From positions 186,001 to 250,000 of the forward strand of contig NZ_FPKR01000004.1 of NCBI RefSeq assembly GCF_900119825.1: DNA of 64,000 bases, given 5' to 3'. Positions 1 to 8,009 of the stretch are shown here, piece by piece; the first letter of the stretch is position 1, and the number at the start of each line of letters is the position of its first letter. Origin of the DNA: Chitinimonas taiwanensis DSM 18899. Lineage in GTDB: Bacteria; Pseudomonadota; Gammaproteobacteria; Burkholderiales; Chitinimonadaceae. A program made the translations under genes and the position numbers. The notes beneath the pieces were generated by a model that saw only the letters and a list, made by a program, of their open reading frames with translations, did no database searches and had not been told where the DNA came from.

Positions 1-715
1 CTGGGCCGACACGCTGCCCGAGCGGCTTGCGCAGCGCGATTGGGCGCAGCTCGAGCATGATCTGGACGCGGATGGCCATGCGCTGCTGCCGCAGCTGTTG
101 AACGCGGCGGAATGCGCGGCGCTTGCCCAGCTCTATGCGCAGCCAGCCTTGTTCCGCAGCCGCGTGCGCATGGCCGAGCATGGCTTCGGGCGCGGCGAAT
201 ACCAGTATTTCGCCTACCCCTTGCCCGCGCCCCTGGCCCAGCTGCGCAGCCTGGTCTACCCGCGCCTGCTGCCGATTGCGCGGCGCTGGCAGCAGGCGAT
301 GGGTGGCGGTGTGCCTTACCCGGACACGCATGCCGATTTCATTGCACGTTGCCAGGCCGCCGGCCAGCAGCGGCCCACGCCCCTGCTGCTGCAGTACGGG
401 CCCGGTGATTACAACTGCCTGCACCAGGACCTGTATGGCGAGCAGTGGTTTCCCCTGCAGCTGGCCATTCTCTTGTCCGAACCGGGGCGGGATTTTGCGG
501 GTGGTGAGTTCGTGTTGACCGAGCAGCGCCCGCGCATGCAGTCGCGCCCCATGGTGCTGCCCTGGCGGCAGGGCGATGCGCTGGTATTTGCCGTGCAGCA
601 GCGCCCGGTGCAGGGCACGCGCGCTACGTATCGGGTCAATCTGCGCCATGGTGTGAGCCGCGTGCGCAGCGGCCAGCGCCATTGCCTGGGCATCATCTTT
701 CACGACGCGGCCTGA
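1..715 (+). CDS. 2OG-Fe(II) oxygenase (COG3826-like), 5'-truncated by the window edge
   Basis: The frame is open from base 2, so the gene begins outside the window; the first in-window start-like codon (TTG at 98) lies inside conserved sequence and is not the start. The product resembles small 2-oxoglutarate/Fe(II)-dependent oxygenases: the segment YNCLHQDLYGEQ holds the HxD iron ligands, and an Arg in TYRVNLRHGVSRV near the C-terminus fits 2-oxoglutarate binding. The substrate is unknown. The stop is 4 bp before alkB, so the two oxygenases are probably co-transcribed and this one may also act in nucleic-acid repair. That role is inferred from position only. Confidence 0.8.
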   Translation, partial: WADTLPERLAQRDWAQLEHDLDADGHALLPQLLNAAECAALAQLYAQPALFRSRVRMAEHGFGRGEYQYFAYPLPAPLAQLRSLVYPRLLPIARRWQQAMGGGVPYPDTHADFIARCQAAGQQRPTPLLLQYGPGDYNCLHQDLYGEQWFPLQLAILLSEPGRDFAGGEFVLTEQRPRMQSRPMVLPWRQGDALVFAVQQRPVQGTRATYRVNLRHGVSRVRSGQRHCLGIIFHDAA

Positions 716-719
716 AGCC

Positions 720-1373
720 ATGCAGCACGATCTGTTCGACACCCGCGCCGCCGGCCCTGGTGAACCGAGGCCCTTGGCCGACGGTGCCTGGCACCTGCCG
801 GGCTTTGCGCTGGAAGGGGAGTTGGCGCTCTTGGCGGCCGTGGCGGCGATCAGCGCGGCGGCGCCATTCCGGCAGATGGACACGCCGGGCGGTTACCGCA
901 TGTCGGTGGCGATGAGCAATGCGGGCAGCCTGGGCTGGGTCAGCGATGCGCACGGCTATCGCTATGCGACGATCGACCCGCTCAGCGGCCAGCCCTGGCC
1001 GGCGCTGCCCGAGTGCATGCTGCAGTTGGCGCAGGCGGCGGCTGCGGCGGCCGGTTTCGCGCATTTCCAGCCCGATGCCTGCCTGGTCAACCGCTATGCG
1101 CCGGGCAGCAAGCTGGCCCTGCATCAGGACCGAGACGAGCGCGATTTCAGCGCACCCATCGTGTCGGTGTCGCTTGGTCTGCCGGCGGTGTTTCTGTTGG
1201 GTGGGCTAAGGCGCAGCGACCCGACCCAGAAGGTGTTGCTCCAGCATGGCGATGTGGTGGTCTGGGGTGGGCCGGCGCGGTTGCGCTACCACGGGGTAAG
1301 CACGCTCAAGCCCGGCTTGCATCCCTTGCTGGGGGCGCAGCGCATCAATCTGACCCTGCGCCGTGCCGCTTAG
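720..1373 (+). CDS. alkB: Alpha-ketoglutarate-dependent DNA/RNA dealkylation dioxygenase AlkB
   Basis: At 217 aa it matches the length of E. coli AlkB. AlkB oxidatively removes methyl groups from 1-methyladenine and 3-methylcytosine using Fe(II), O2 and 2-oxoglutarate. Visible motifs are HQDRDERDF (iron ligands His and Asp), the distal His in RLRYHGVS, and the 2-oxoglutarate-binding RINLTLRRA at the C-terminus. An N-terminal nucleotide-recognition part with GYRMSVAMSN precedes the barrel. It sits 4 bp behind another Fe(II) oxygenase. Its last codons overlap by 4 bp the end of the convergent DUF454 gene. No ada gene is next to it in the window. Confidence 0.95.
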   Translation: MQHDLFDTRAAGPGEPRPLADGAWHLPGFALEGELALLAAVAAISAAAPFRQMDTPGGYRMSVAMSNAGSLGWVSDAHGYRYATIDPLSGQPWPALPECMLQLAQAAAAAAGFAHFQPDACLVNRYAPGSKLALHQDRDERDFSAPIVSVSLGLPAVFLLGGLRRSDPTQKVLLQHGDVVVWGGPARLRYHGVSTLKPGLHPLLGAQRINLTLRRAA

Positions 1374-1783
1374 CCGGCGGCGCTGTGTGGCTCCGGCCGG
1401 CGCCATAGCCAGAGCAGCACCACGGCCATGCAGGCGATCAGGCTCAGCGCCAGCCAGGGGCGCAGATGCCAGAGCAGCAGGCCAGCGGCCACGCTCATCG
1501 AGGCGCTGATCACCCATTTGCTGCGCCGGCTCAGCTGCTGGCCCTGGTGCCAGTGGCGCAGGGTGGGACCGAACAGGCGGTGGTTGAGCAGCCAGGCATG
1601 CAGGCGCGGCGAGCTGCGCGCGGCGGCCCAGGCAGCCAACAGCACGAATTCGGTGCTGGGCAGGCCGGGCAGCAGTGCACCCAGCACCGCCAGCCCCAGG
1701 CTTAACACGGCCAGGAGCAGGTAGAGCAGGCGGCTCAGGCGCGAGCGCGCCAGGATCAGCGGCTGGGGCGATGGGTCGTGCAT
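1370..1783 (-). CDS. DUF454 (YbaN-type) small inner-membrane protein
   Basis: This 137-aa protein has three to four hydrophobic segments and the family signature GLPSTEFVLLAAWAAARSSPRLHAWLLNH written here only by its ends (GLPSTEF, then SPRLHAWL). The function of DUF454 proteins is not established. In several proteobacteria they lie beside heme-oxygenase or iron genes, as here. I start it at the ATG at 1783, which is 7 bp behind the heme oxygenase stop, so translation is probably coupled; a longer reading would run into that gene. It is the last gene of the minus-strand heme locus. Confidence 0.85.
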   Translation of the reverse strand: MHDPSPQPLILARSRLSRLLYLLLAVLSLGLAVLGALLPGLPSTEFVLLAAWAAARSSPRLHAWLLNHRLFGPTLRHWHQGQQLSRRSKWVISASMSVAAGLLLWHLRPWLALSLIACMAVVLLWLWRRPEPHSAAG

Positions 1784-1790
1784 GCGGCAA

Positions 1791-2381
1791 TCAGGGTTGG
1801 GTGGCAAGCAGATGGGTTTCCAGCAGGGCGCCGAAGCGATCGTAAGCCGCATGCGCGCCTTGCACCACCTCGGCCTGCTCGGCCTCGTTCAAGCCGCTTT
1901 CCTGCAAGGCGGCCAGAAAGCGCCGCCAGGCCTGGGCGCGGCCTTCCGGGTAGGCGGCCAGATTGCGCGCGCCGAAGGTCTCATCCAAGCCCAGCTTGGC
2001 ACGTGCTTCCTTGAATAGAAAGGCGGCCCCCAGGGTGGAGCCTTCCGACACATACAACCAGCCCAGCGCAGCTGGCATCTGCACGCCCTGGCTGGCAATC
2101 GCATCATCCGGCTGGGTGGCGCCCAGGTCGTGCAGATCAAGCAGGGACACGGCGCTGCGGCCGCGGCTGTCCAGGTCGGGCACGGCGGTGCGCACGGCCG
2201 GGTCGGCGAACAGCTGCTCGACATCGCGCTGGAACAAATACTGGGCGGCCACGAAACGGGCATAGCGCGTACGGTCAGCAAACGGTTGGCCCTGCTCCAT
2301 CAGGCCGTGCATGCGCTCGTGCTGTGCATGGGTCTCGGTCTTCAGGCGTTGGGCCAGGCTGGCGGAGATATCGGTGGTCAT
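1791..2381 (-). CDS. hemO: Heme oxygenase, HemO/PigA type
   Basis: This 196-aa enzyme would cleave heme to biliverdin, CO and Fe2+ in the cytoplasm. The distal-helix signature LGWLYVSEGSTLGAAFL is typical of bacterial HemO/PigA/BphO enzymes, and the N-terminal THAQHERMH region offers the proximal His. It follows the TonB-dependent heme-type receptor on the same strand, so iron release from imported heme is its likely job. Proteins of this family also make biliverdin for phytochromes, but no phytochrome gene is nearby. A GC-rich hairpin in the preceding gap may lower its expression relative to the receptor. Confidence 0.93.
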   Translation of the reverse strand: MTTDISASLAQRLKTETHAQHERMHGLMEQGQPFADRTRYARFVAAQYLFQRDVEQLFADPAVRTAVPDLDSRGRSAVSLLDLHDLGATQPDDAIASQGVQMPAALGWLYVSEGSTLGAAFLFKEARAKLGLDETFGARNLAAYPEGRAQAWRRFLAALQESGLNEAEQAEVVQGAHAAYDRFGALLETHLLATQP

Positions 2382-2420
2382 GGGCTGGGTCCTCGGTACG
2401 AACGGGGGAAATGGGCATGG

Positions 2421-2442
2421 CGCCGCCCCGCGCGGGGCGGCG
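2421..2442 (-). terminator. Perfect GC-rich palindrome between receptor and heme oxygenase genes
   Basis: A 22-bp perfect palindrome made only of G and C lies in the 98-bp gap between the receptor stop and the heme oxygenase start. It has no T-run on either strand, so it is more likely an attenuating or mRNA-stabilising hairpin than a full terminator. Confidence 0.4.
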
Positions 2443-2479
2443 GCGTGTGTGTGCTTGCTTGGGGGTGTTGGACGGCTGT

Positions 2480-4996
2480 TTAGAAGAACTTGGCCAGGCT
2501 GAGCTTCACATTACGGCCCACGCCGGTGACGGCTTCGCTCAGATAGGGCTGGTAGGTCTTGTCGAACAGATTGTCGACAGTGAGGCGTGCCTCCAGACCC
2601 TGCAGCGCGCCTTCACGCCCTTGCCAGCTGGCGAACAGGCCGTGCAGCCCGTAGCCGGCCGAGGGTGGCAGGCGGTAGACATTGCCCACCGGCAGCACCT
2701 TGTGCTGTGCGGCGACAAAGCGGCCCTGCCAGCCGATGGCTGCGCCCCAGGCCGGTAATTTCAGGCCCAGCTGGCTGATCAGCTTGGCCGGGGCAATCGC
2801 CGAGATCGGCTCATCCTCGGCCCAAGGGTTGTTCTGGCTACCGTCGCGCTTGCCGTGCTGCACGGCCAGCGACAGGCTGGCGAACAGGCGCGGCGTGTTA
2901 TAGAAGCCTTCCAGCTCCAGTCCCTCGCTGTGGTAGCCGGGCAGATTGCGGTAATTGGGCAGGGCGGCCGGCACCGGCATGCCGCTCTGATAGCCGTAGT
3001 AATAAGTGCCGCGCTGCAGATTGATGGCCTGGCGTACGCGGTTGTGGAACAGGGTGATGCGCAGCAGGCCATCGTCGCCTGCGCTGAGTAGATTGCGGCC
3101 GCTGAACATGGCACCGAGGCGGCTGGCCAGGATGCGCTCACGCTTGAGTTGGCGGCTGGTGCCCGGCACATTCGAGCTATTGCTGGCGCTCACGTAGTAC
3201 TGGGTCGTGTACAGCTCGTCGATGGTGGGCGCACGCCAGGTGCGGCTCAGGTCGGCGAACAGGGCCGAGCCCTCGCTGGTTTTCCAGAACAGACCGAGGC
3301 GCGGCGACAGGCCGCGATAGATGACCGTGCGGTAATCGTGCCCGGCCAGCGGATTGGGGCTGTTGTAGCGCGCGGCCAGATTCGGCGTGCCTTCCGATTC
3401 CACTTCGTCGTAGCGCAGCGCGGCGGTCACGGTCAGGCTGTCGTAGCTGACCGCGTCCTGCACGAACGCGGCGCGTGTGTCCTGCCGGCCGCCCGGCATG
3501 TAATAGGGTTGGAAGTAGCCGTAGTTGTAGCTCGGGTCCTTCAGCGCCGTGCTGCTCGGGTAGTACATGAGCGTCTCGCGCCGGTTCTGGTGCAGCTGGC
3601 CGCCCACGGTCAGCACATGCACGAGCGCGCCGGTGCTGAACGCGCTCTCATTGCGCAGCTCGGCCAGCTCGTCGCGATAGCTGGCCCAGCTTTCATTGCC
3701 CAAGCTGCCCAGAAAGCTGCCTTGCGCCGCGGTATCGGGCCGGCGGTCGTGCTGGCGGGTCTTCGAATGCGCATAGCTGGCGGTCAGGTTCAGCAGCGCA
3801 TTGCCGCTAGGCTGGTAGCGCCATTTGATGCTGGCCGTGTCGTCCTGCTGGTCGCGGTACAGCACCTTGCGCTGCCAGGCACCCTCCCAGCCGTATTTCT
3901 TGATCTCGGCCTCAGTCGGGGTGGCCACATCCTCGCCCATGGCGGCAAATGGCACCCAGCCGGTGCTCTTGCTCTGCATGGCCGACACGGTGATCACCTG
4001 GCCGTCGCCAGGACGAAAATTCAGCTTGGCCAGCGCCGAGGGGGTATCCATGGCCGAGAAGCGAAACGGCGTGCCATCGGGCTTTTTCAGGTCATCGGCA
4101 TGGCGTTGGGTGTAATAGGCGAGGCCATCGAAGCGGCCATCCTCGCTGGCTGCATACAGCGCCAGCGTGCCATCGTGTTCGCGGTTATTCGTGTGGTGGC
4201 TGTACTTGATCAGGCCGCCGATCTGCTCGCCCGCACGCAGCAGGTCCTTGGCGTCCTTGGTCTCGATGCTGACTATGCCGCCAAAGCCGCCATTGCCATA
4301 CAGGGCGGTGTGCGGGCCCTTGTTCACTTCCAGTGACTTGATCAGCTCGGGCTCGATGAACACCGAGCCCTGGCGGTATTTCTCGAAGCCTTTCGGTGCA
4401 CCGTCCACGATCACCTTCACATCCTGGACCTTGTTGAAGCCCCAGATATTCAGCGACTGCCCACCCGGGCGCGAGCTGCCCGAGAGATCGACGCCAGGTA
4501 GGGTATCGAGCAGGGCCGCCACATTGCTGGCCTGTTGGCTGGCCACGTCTTCGCGGCTCAGGTAGGAGCGGCCCACGGTATCGCTATTGAGCCGGTCACC
4601 CACCACGGTGATCGAGGGCAGCAGCACCTCGTTGCGGGCGGCCTTGGGCGGCTTGCGGTTCGGGTCCTTGAGCTGGAAGGTGCCCAGCTGCGTGCGCTCC
4701 AGTGCTAAGCCGCTATCGCGCAGTGCCATCTGCAGCGCAGCTTGCCCATCCAGCCGGCCCTGTACCGGACTGGCGCGGCGTTGCGCGGTCAGGGCCGGGT
4801 CGAGCACCAGGATCAGCCCCGCCTCGCTGGCGATCTGGTTCAGCCGCTCGGCCAGTGGGCCGGCCGGCAATGCATAGTCGCGCAGGGTGGGGGCAGGCTG
4901 TGCTTCGGCGGCCCAGCTAGGCAGCGGGGCCAGCAGGGCGATGCTCAGGGCCAAGAGGGTAGGACGCAGGGGAAGGCGTGGCACAACGGGTCGCAT
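2480..4996 (-). CDS. TonB-dependent outer-membrane receptor with STN signalling domain, heme-type (HasR/BhuR-like)
   Basis: The 838-aa product starts with a signal peptide ending near SWAAEAQ. A secretin/TonB short N-terminal (STN) domain follows (about residues 40-105, LRDYALPAGPLAERLNQIAS), then a plug (about 130-245) and a beta-barrel that ends in KLSLAKFF with the usual terminal Phe. Plug motifs VIVDGAPKGFEKYRQG and EVNKGPHTALYGNGGFGG resemble heme receptors, as does the barrel box TWRAPTIDELY. The STN domain fits surface signalling through the FecR- and FecI-like proteins encoded upstream. I chose ATG 4996 because AAGGA lies 6 bp before it; an upstream TTG at 5011 would leave no such site. 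Heme as substrate is inferred from motifs and the adjacent heme oxygenase. Confidence 0.9.
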   Translation of the reverse strand: MRPVVPRLPLRPTLLALSIALLAPLPSWAAEAQPAPTLRDYALPAGPLAERLNQIASEAGLILVLDPALTAQRRASPVQGRLDGQAALQMALRDSGLALERTQLGTFQLKDPNRKPPKAARNEVLLPSITVVGDRLNSDTVGRSYLSREDVASQQASNVAALLDTLPGVDLSGSSRPGGQSLNIWGFNKVQDVKVIVDGAPKGFEKYRQGSVFIEPELIKSLEVNKGPHTALYGNGGFGGIVSIETKDAKDLLRAGEQIGGLIKYSHHTNNREHDGTLALYAASEDGRFDGLAYYTQRHADDLKKPDGTPFRFSAMDTPSALAKLNFRPGDGQVITVSAMQSKSTGWVPFAAMGEDVATPTEAEIKKYGWEGAWQRKVLYRDQQDDTASIKWRYQPSGNALLNLTASYAHSKTRQHDRRPDTAAQGSFLGSLGNESWASYRDELAELRNESAFSTGALVHVLTVGGQLHQNRRETLMYYPSSTALKDPSYNYGYFQPYYMPGGRQDTRAAFVQDAVSYDSLTVTAALRYDEVESEGTPNLAARYNSPNPLAGHDYRTVIYRGLSPRLGLFWKTSEGSALFADLSRTWRAPTIDELYTTQYYVSASNSSNVPGTSRQLKRERILASRLGAMFSGRNLLSAGDDGLLRITLFHNRVRQAINLQRGTYYYGYQSGMPVPAALPNYRNLPGYHSEGLELEGFYNTPRLFASLSLAVQHGKRDGSQNNPWAEDEPISAIAPAKLISQLGLKLPAWGAAIGWQGRFVAAQHKVLPVGNVYRLPPSAGYGLHGLFASWQGREGALQGLEARLTVDNLFDKTYQPYLSEAVTGVGRNVKLSLAKFF

Positions 4997-5076
4997 GCAG
5001 TTTCCTTGCAAGTGGGGTTCTATTTGGCTTACCGAAGCAGGCAGGAAAACTGACAGGGGGCAGCGAGAATATTTTT

Positions 5077-6012
5077 TCAGGGCTGGGCAGGCAGGATCTG
5101 CAAATAGCCGGCCTGTGGTGCTTCCACGCGAATGGGCAGCACAGCTTGCAGGGCCAGCAGGGTCTGCTGCGGGTCGCGTAGCGAGAAGCTGCCATTGACC
5201 TGCAGCTCGGCCACGCGCGGATCGAGACTGAGCTGGCCGCGATAGTGGCGCGCAAGCTCGGCTACCAGGCTACCTAGCGGGCGTTGCTCGGCCACGGTCA
5301 TGCCACGCGTCCAGGCATTCGCGCCCACGGCAGCCGGCTGGGGCTGGCCGATCTGCGCGGCGATGCGCAGCTGCTGGCCGGCCGGCACGATGGTTTCCGC
5401 GCCGTCCTCGCCCTGGCTGACCGCCACGGCCGATTGCTGCACGGCCAGCACGGTCACGCCATCGAGGTGGCTGACTGTGAAGCGGGTGCCGAGCGCGCGC
5501 AGGCGGGCATTCGGGGTCTCGACCAGGAAGGGGCGCGTGCTGTCGTGGCCGGTAGTAATGGCGATCTGGCCGCGATAGAGGCGCAGCTGACGCTGGCGCG
5601 CGCTGTAATGCAGGTCCAGGCGGGTTTGCGCATCGAGCTGTAGCTGAGTCTGATCGGCCAGGTGCAGCGTACGTTGCTCGGCGCTGGCCAGCTGGTAACT
5701 GGCGCGTTGTTCGGGTGGGGCAAACGGGTCGTAGATATGCTGGCCGAGCAGCACGGCAAGACCAAGCGCCAGCGCAAGCAGCAGCGGTTTGCCCGGCCGC
5801 TTGCCGGGGCGTTGCAAGGCTCGCCCAGCCGCCGCGGGCAAGCTGTGAAAACGCTGGTCCACCGCCTGCAGGCGCTGCCAGACCTGGCGGTGACGCGGGT
5901 CGCGTGCCAGCCAGGCCTGCAAGGGCGCGTGTTCGTGCGCGGCCTGCTGGCGTGCTTCCAGTTCCAGCTGCCAGGCTATCGCCTGCTGCACGGCTGGGTC
6001 GACGCGCGTCAT
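5077..6012 (-). CDS. FecR-family anti-sigma/sigma regulator
   Basis: This 311-aa protein has a cytoplasmic N-terminal part (about 1-75), one transmembrane helix (LLLALALGLAVLLGQHIY, about 77-94) and a periplasmic FecR domain with the typical run RPFLVETPNARLRALGTRF. A C-terminal STN-like segment binds the receptor in this family. It would pass the signal from the loaded receptor to the ECF sigma factor. Its start codon overlaps the sigma factor stop by 4 bp, so the two are translationally coupled. The receptor gene follows on the same strand after an 80-bp gap. Confidence 0.92.
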   Translation of the reverse strand: MTRVDPAVQQAIAWQLELEARQQAAHEHAPLQAWLARDPRHRQVWQRLQAVDQRFHSLPAAAGRALQRPGKRPGKPLLLALALGLAVLLGQHIYDPFAPPEQRASYQLASAEQRTLHLADQTQLQLDAQTRLDLHYSARQRQLRLYRGQIAITTGHDSTRPFLVETPNARLRALGTRFTVSHLDGVTVLAVQQSAVAVSQGEDGAETIVPAGQQLRIAAQIGQPQPAAVGANAWTRGMTVAEQRPLGSLVAELARHYRGQLSLDPRVAELQVNGSFSLRDPQQTLLALQAVLPIRVEAPQAGYLQILPAQP

Positions 6013-6533
6013 GTGGGCGTACCGAAGGCGTCGTCCAGCTGGTAGAGCTGCAGCAGGGCCTGGGCCAGATACTGGCGCACGCGCGAGGCCGAGACCTGCA
6101 GCTGGGCGGCGATCTCGGCATGGGTGAGCTTGTCGATGCGGCTAAGCAGGAAGGCGGTGCGTGCCTTCAGCGACAGCCCGTCCAGCAGGCGGTCGATGGC
6201 GATCAGATATTGCAGCGCTTCGGCACGCTGCTCGGGCGAGGGGCTCAGTGCCTCGGGCTGCTGGGCCAGCTCGGCCAGATAGGCTTTTTCCAGCGCATCG
6301 TGGCGGTAGTGGTCAATCAGCAAGCCCTTGGCGATGGTGGTCAGCAGCGCCCGCACTTCCTCGGCCACCGGCAGGCGCGGCGCGCGCAGGAGGCGAATGA
6401 AGGCATCCTGGCTCAGGTCCTCGGCCTGCGCCGCATCGCCCAAGCGACGGCGGAACCAGCCTTGCAGCCAGGGCTGGTGGTGCTGGTAGGCATCGGACAG
6501 GCGCGCGGTCAGGGCGGGATTGCTGGGGGGCAT
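6009..6533 (-). CDS. FecI-like ECF sigma factor
   Basis: A 174-aa ECF sigma factor. Region 2 contains AEDLSQDAFIRLLRA and region 4 contains LTHAEIAAQLQVSASRVRQYLAQAL, the helix-turn-helix for the -35 element. Together with the downstream FecR-like and STN-receptor genes it forms a complete cell-surface signalling trio of the Fec/Hur kind. The Fur box about 30 bp upstream indicates transcription in iron-limited cells. Its targets should include the receptor and heme oxygenase genes. Confidence 0.93.
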   Translation of the reverse strand: MPPSNPALTARLSDAYQHHQPWLQGWFRRRLGDAAQAEDLSQDAFIRLLRAPRLPVAEEVRALLTTIAKGLLIDHYRHDALEKAYLAELAQQPEALSPSPEQRAEALQYLIAIDRLLDGLSLKARTAFLLSRIDKLTHAEIAAQLQVSASRVRQYLAQALLQLYQLDDAFGTPT

Positions 6534-6561
6534 GCAGAGCGGCTAACGGTGATTTTAGTAT

Positions 6562-6582
6562 TAATGATAACCATTATCATTA
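6562..6582 (-). promoter_or_regulatory. Fur box upstream of the ECF sigma factor gene
   Basis: TAATGATAA and TTATCATTA form perfect 9-bp arms around a 3-bp centre. This matches the Fur consensus GATAATGATAATCATTATC closely. It lies 29-49 bp before the sigma factor start codon, where a bound repressor would block transcription. Confidence 0.88.
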
Positions 6583-6660
6583 AATCCATCAAACCTCGGT
6601 TTTCCCCAGCCCAGGACGTCGATCCGCACTTTTCCCCACGCTACAGGCAGCGTGGGGTTG

Positions 6661-6693
6661 GCACGGCAGGGGGCTCGCGCCGGCCTGCCGTGC
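6661..6693 (-). terminator. Hairpin just downstream of the YceI gene
   Basis: Perfect 10-bp inverted repeat (GCACGGCAGG at 6661-6670, CCTGCCGTGC at 6684-6693) beginning 7 bp after the stop of the minus-strand YceI gene. No T-run follows, so termination would be Rho-assisted or weak. Confidence 0.45.
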
Positions 6694-6699
6694 GCGTGC

Positions 6700-7272
6700 T
6701 TACTGGTCGGCCAGCGCCTCGACCTGGATGCGCAGCTGCACCGTCATATCGAAGCCATAGGCCTTGCCGGCATCGATGCCGAACTGGCTGCGGTCGAACT
6801 GCGCATAGGCATCGGCGCCGCAGAATTCGCGCTTGAGCATCGGGTGGGGTACGCATTTGAAGCTGCGTATGGTCAGGTTCAGGGGCTTGCTCACGCCATG
6901 CAGGTTCAGCTCGCCCTCCACCTCGGTCGGGGCGCCGTTCTGGAACTTGACCAGCTTGCCCGTGTAGCGCGCCTGCGGGTACTTGGCCGCATCGAACAGC
7001 TCCGGCCCGCGTGCCTTGGCATTCATCGCCTCATGGCCGAAGTCGATGCTGGCGATCTCGATATTCACCTCGACCTGCCCCTCGCCCTTCTCCTTGTCCA
7101 GCAGCACAAAGCCGCTGTTCTGGTTGAACTTGCCGCGCCATAGCGACAGGCCCATATGATCGGCTTCGAAGCTGGGGTAGGTATGGCTGGGGTCGAGCGT
7201 GTAGCGCAGCGGTGCTGCGTGCAGCAGCGTGGTGGTGCACAGCAGGGCAAGGACAGGGGCAAGGCGCAGCAT
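6700..7272 (-). CDS. YceI-family periplasmic lipocalin-like protein
   Basis: This 190-aa protein has a signal peptide (MLRLAPVLALLCTTTLLHA) and the YceI beta-barrel, with LDPSHTYPSFEADHMG near the N-terminus and LNLHGVSKPLNL in the core. YceI proteins bind isoprenoid-like lipids in the periplasm; their physiological role is poorly known. ATG 7272 gives a clean signal peptide, while the open frame upstream does not. Two further YceI genes lie at 32910 and 33536. This copy has two internal cysteines (in FKCVPHPMLKREFC), like the 32910 copy. Confidence 0.9.
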   Translation of the reverse strand: MLRLAPVLALLCTTTLLHAAPLRYTLDPSHTYPSFEADHMGLSLWRGKFNQNSGFVLLDKEKGEGQVEVNIEIASIDFGHEAMNAKARGPELFDAAKYPQARYTGKLVKFQNGAPTEVEGELNLHGVSKPLNLTIRSFKCVPHPMLKREFCGADAYAQFDRSQFGIDAGKAYGFDMTVQLRIQVEALADQ

Positions 7273-7342
7273 GGCAGTCTCCGGTATGGGCCGCAGGAGG
7301 CGGGCGTGGCGCGCAGTGTGGCATGCCCGCGCAGGCAATAAC

Positions 7343-7363
7343 ACGCCCCGCCGGGCGGGGCGT
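7343..7363 (-). terminator. GC-rich hairpin after the GST gene
   Basis: ACGCCCCGC / GCGGGGCGT with a 3-bp loop lies 13 bp beyond the stop of the GST gene, which is the last gene of the seven-gene operon. In the minus-strand direction it is followed by GTTATT, a weak T-rich tail. It probably ends the operon. Confidence 0.55.
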
Positions 7364-7375
7364 TGCGGCCAGACC

Positions 7376-7999
7376 TCAGTGCGCGGCTTCAGCCGCCAGC
7401 GCGGCCTGTACGCTGGGCCGGGCCAGCCAGGCCTCCCGCACGCGCGCCAGCTGCGCGAGGTCGGCAAAGGCTTCGCTGGGCAGGCGGCCTAGCCAGTGCA
7501 GGAACACGCCCAGGTAAGCATCGGCCAGGGTAAAGCGCGCGCCGACCAAGTAATCGCGTCCGCGCAGCGCCTCGTCGATCGGGCGCAGCGTGGCGTGCAG
7601 CTGCTGCAGGGCTTGGGCGCGGATGGCCGCATGGTGGCTGTTGTCGGCCGAATAGCGCTCGGGCCGGTTCAAGGGGCGGAAGGCGCCCACATGCAGCTCG
7701 CTGTTCAGATAGCCAAGCCAGGACTGGATTTGCGCGCGTTCGAGCGTGCCGGGCGCGGCAAACAGCGTGCTGTCCGGGCGCTGGTCGGCCAGCCAGGGCA
7801 GGATGGCGCTGTTCTCGGTCAGCAGGCTGCCGTCTTCAAACTGCACGGCCGGCACGCGCCCGAGCGGGTTGACGGCATGAATGGGTGAATCGGGCGTGCG
7901 CAGCGGCACCACCTGCACCGCGATTGGCAGTTGCAGTTCGTGGACCAGCAGATGGGCGGCAAAGGAGCAGGCGCCGCGGGCGACGTAGAGGGTAGGCAT
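7376..7999 (-). CDS. Glutathione S-transferase family protein
   Basis: A 207-aa protein with a thioredoxin-fold N-terminus (MPTLYVARGACSFAAHLLVHE), a cis-proline GRVPAVQFEDG, the glutathione-binding SLLTENSAIL, and an all-helical C-terminal domain with LTLADAYLGVFLHW (N-capping box region). It would conjugate or reduce compounds with glutathione in the cytoplasm; the substrate is unknown. It is the last gene of the organosulfur transport operon, 10 bp behind the ATPase gene, so it may act on an imported electrophilic or thiol-containing compound. The ATG at 7999 was chosen because it gives the normal family N-terminus. Confidence 0.9.
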   Translation of the reverse strand: MPTLYVARGACSFAAHLLVHELQLPIAVQVVPLRTPDSPIHAVNPLGRVPAVQFEDGSLLTENSAILPWLADQRPDSTLFAAPGTLERAQIQSWLGYLNSELHVGAFRPLNRPERYSADNSHHAAIRAQALQQLHATLRPIDEALRGRDYLVGARFTLADAYLGVFLHWLGRLPSEAFADLAQLARVREAWLARPSVQAALAAEAAH

Positions 8000-8009
8000 G
8001 GTGAGTTCC

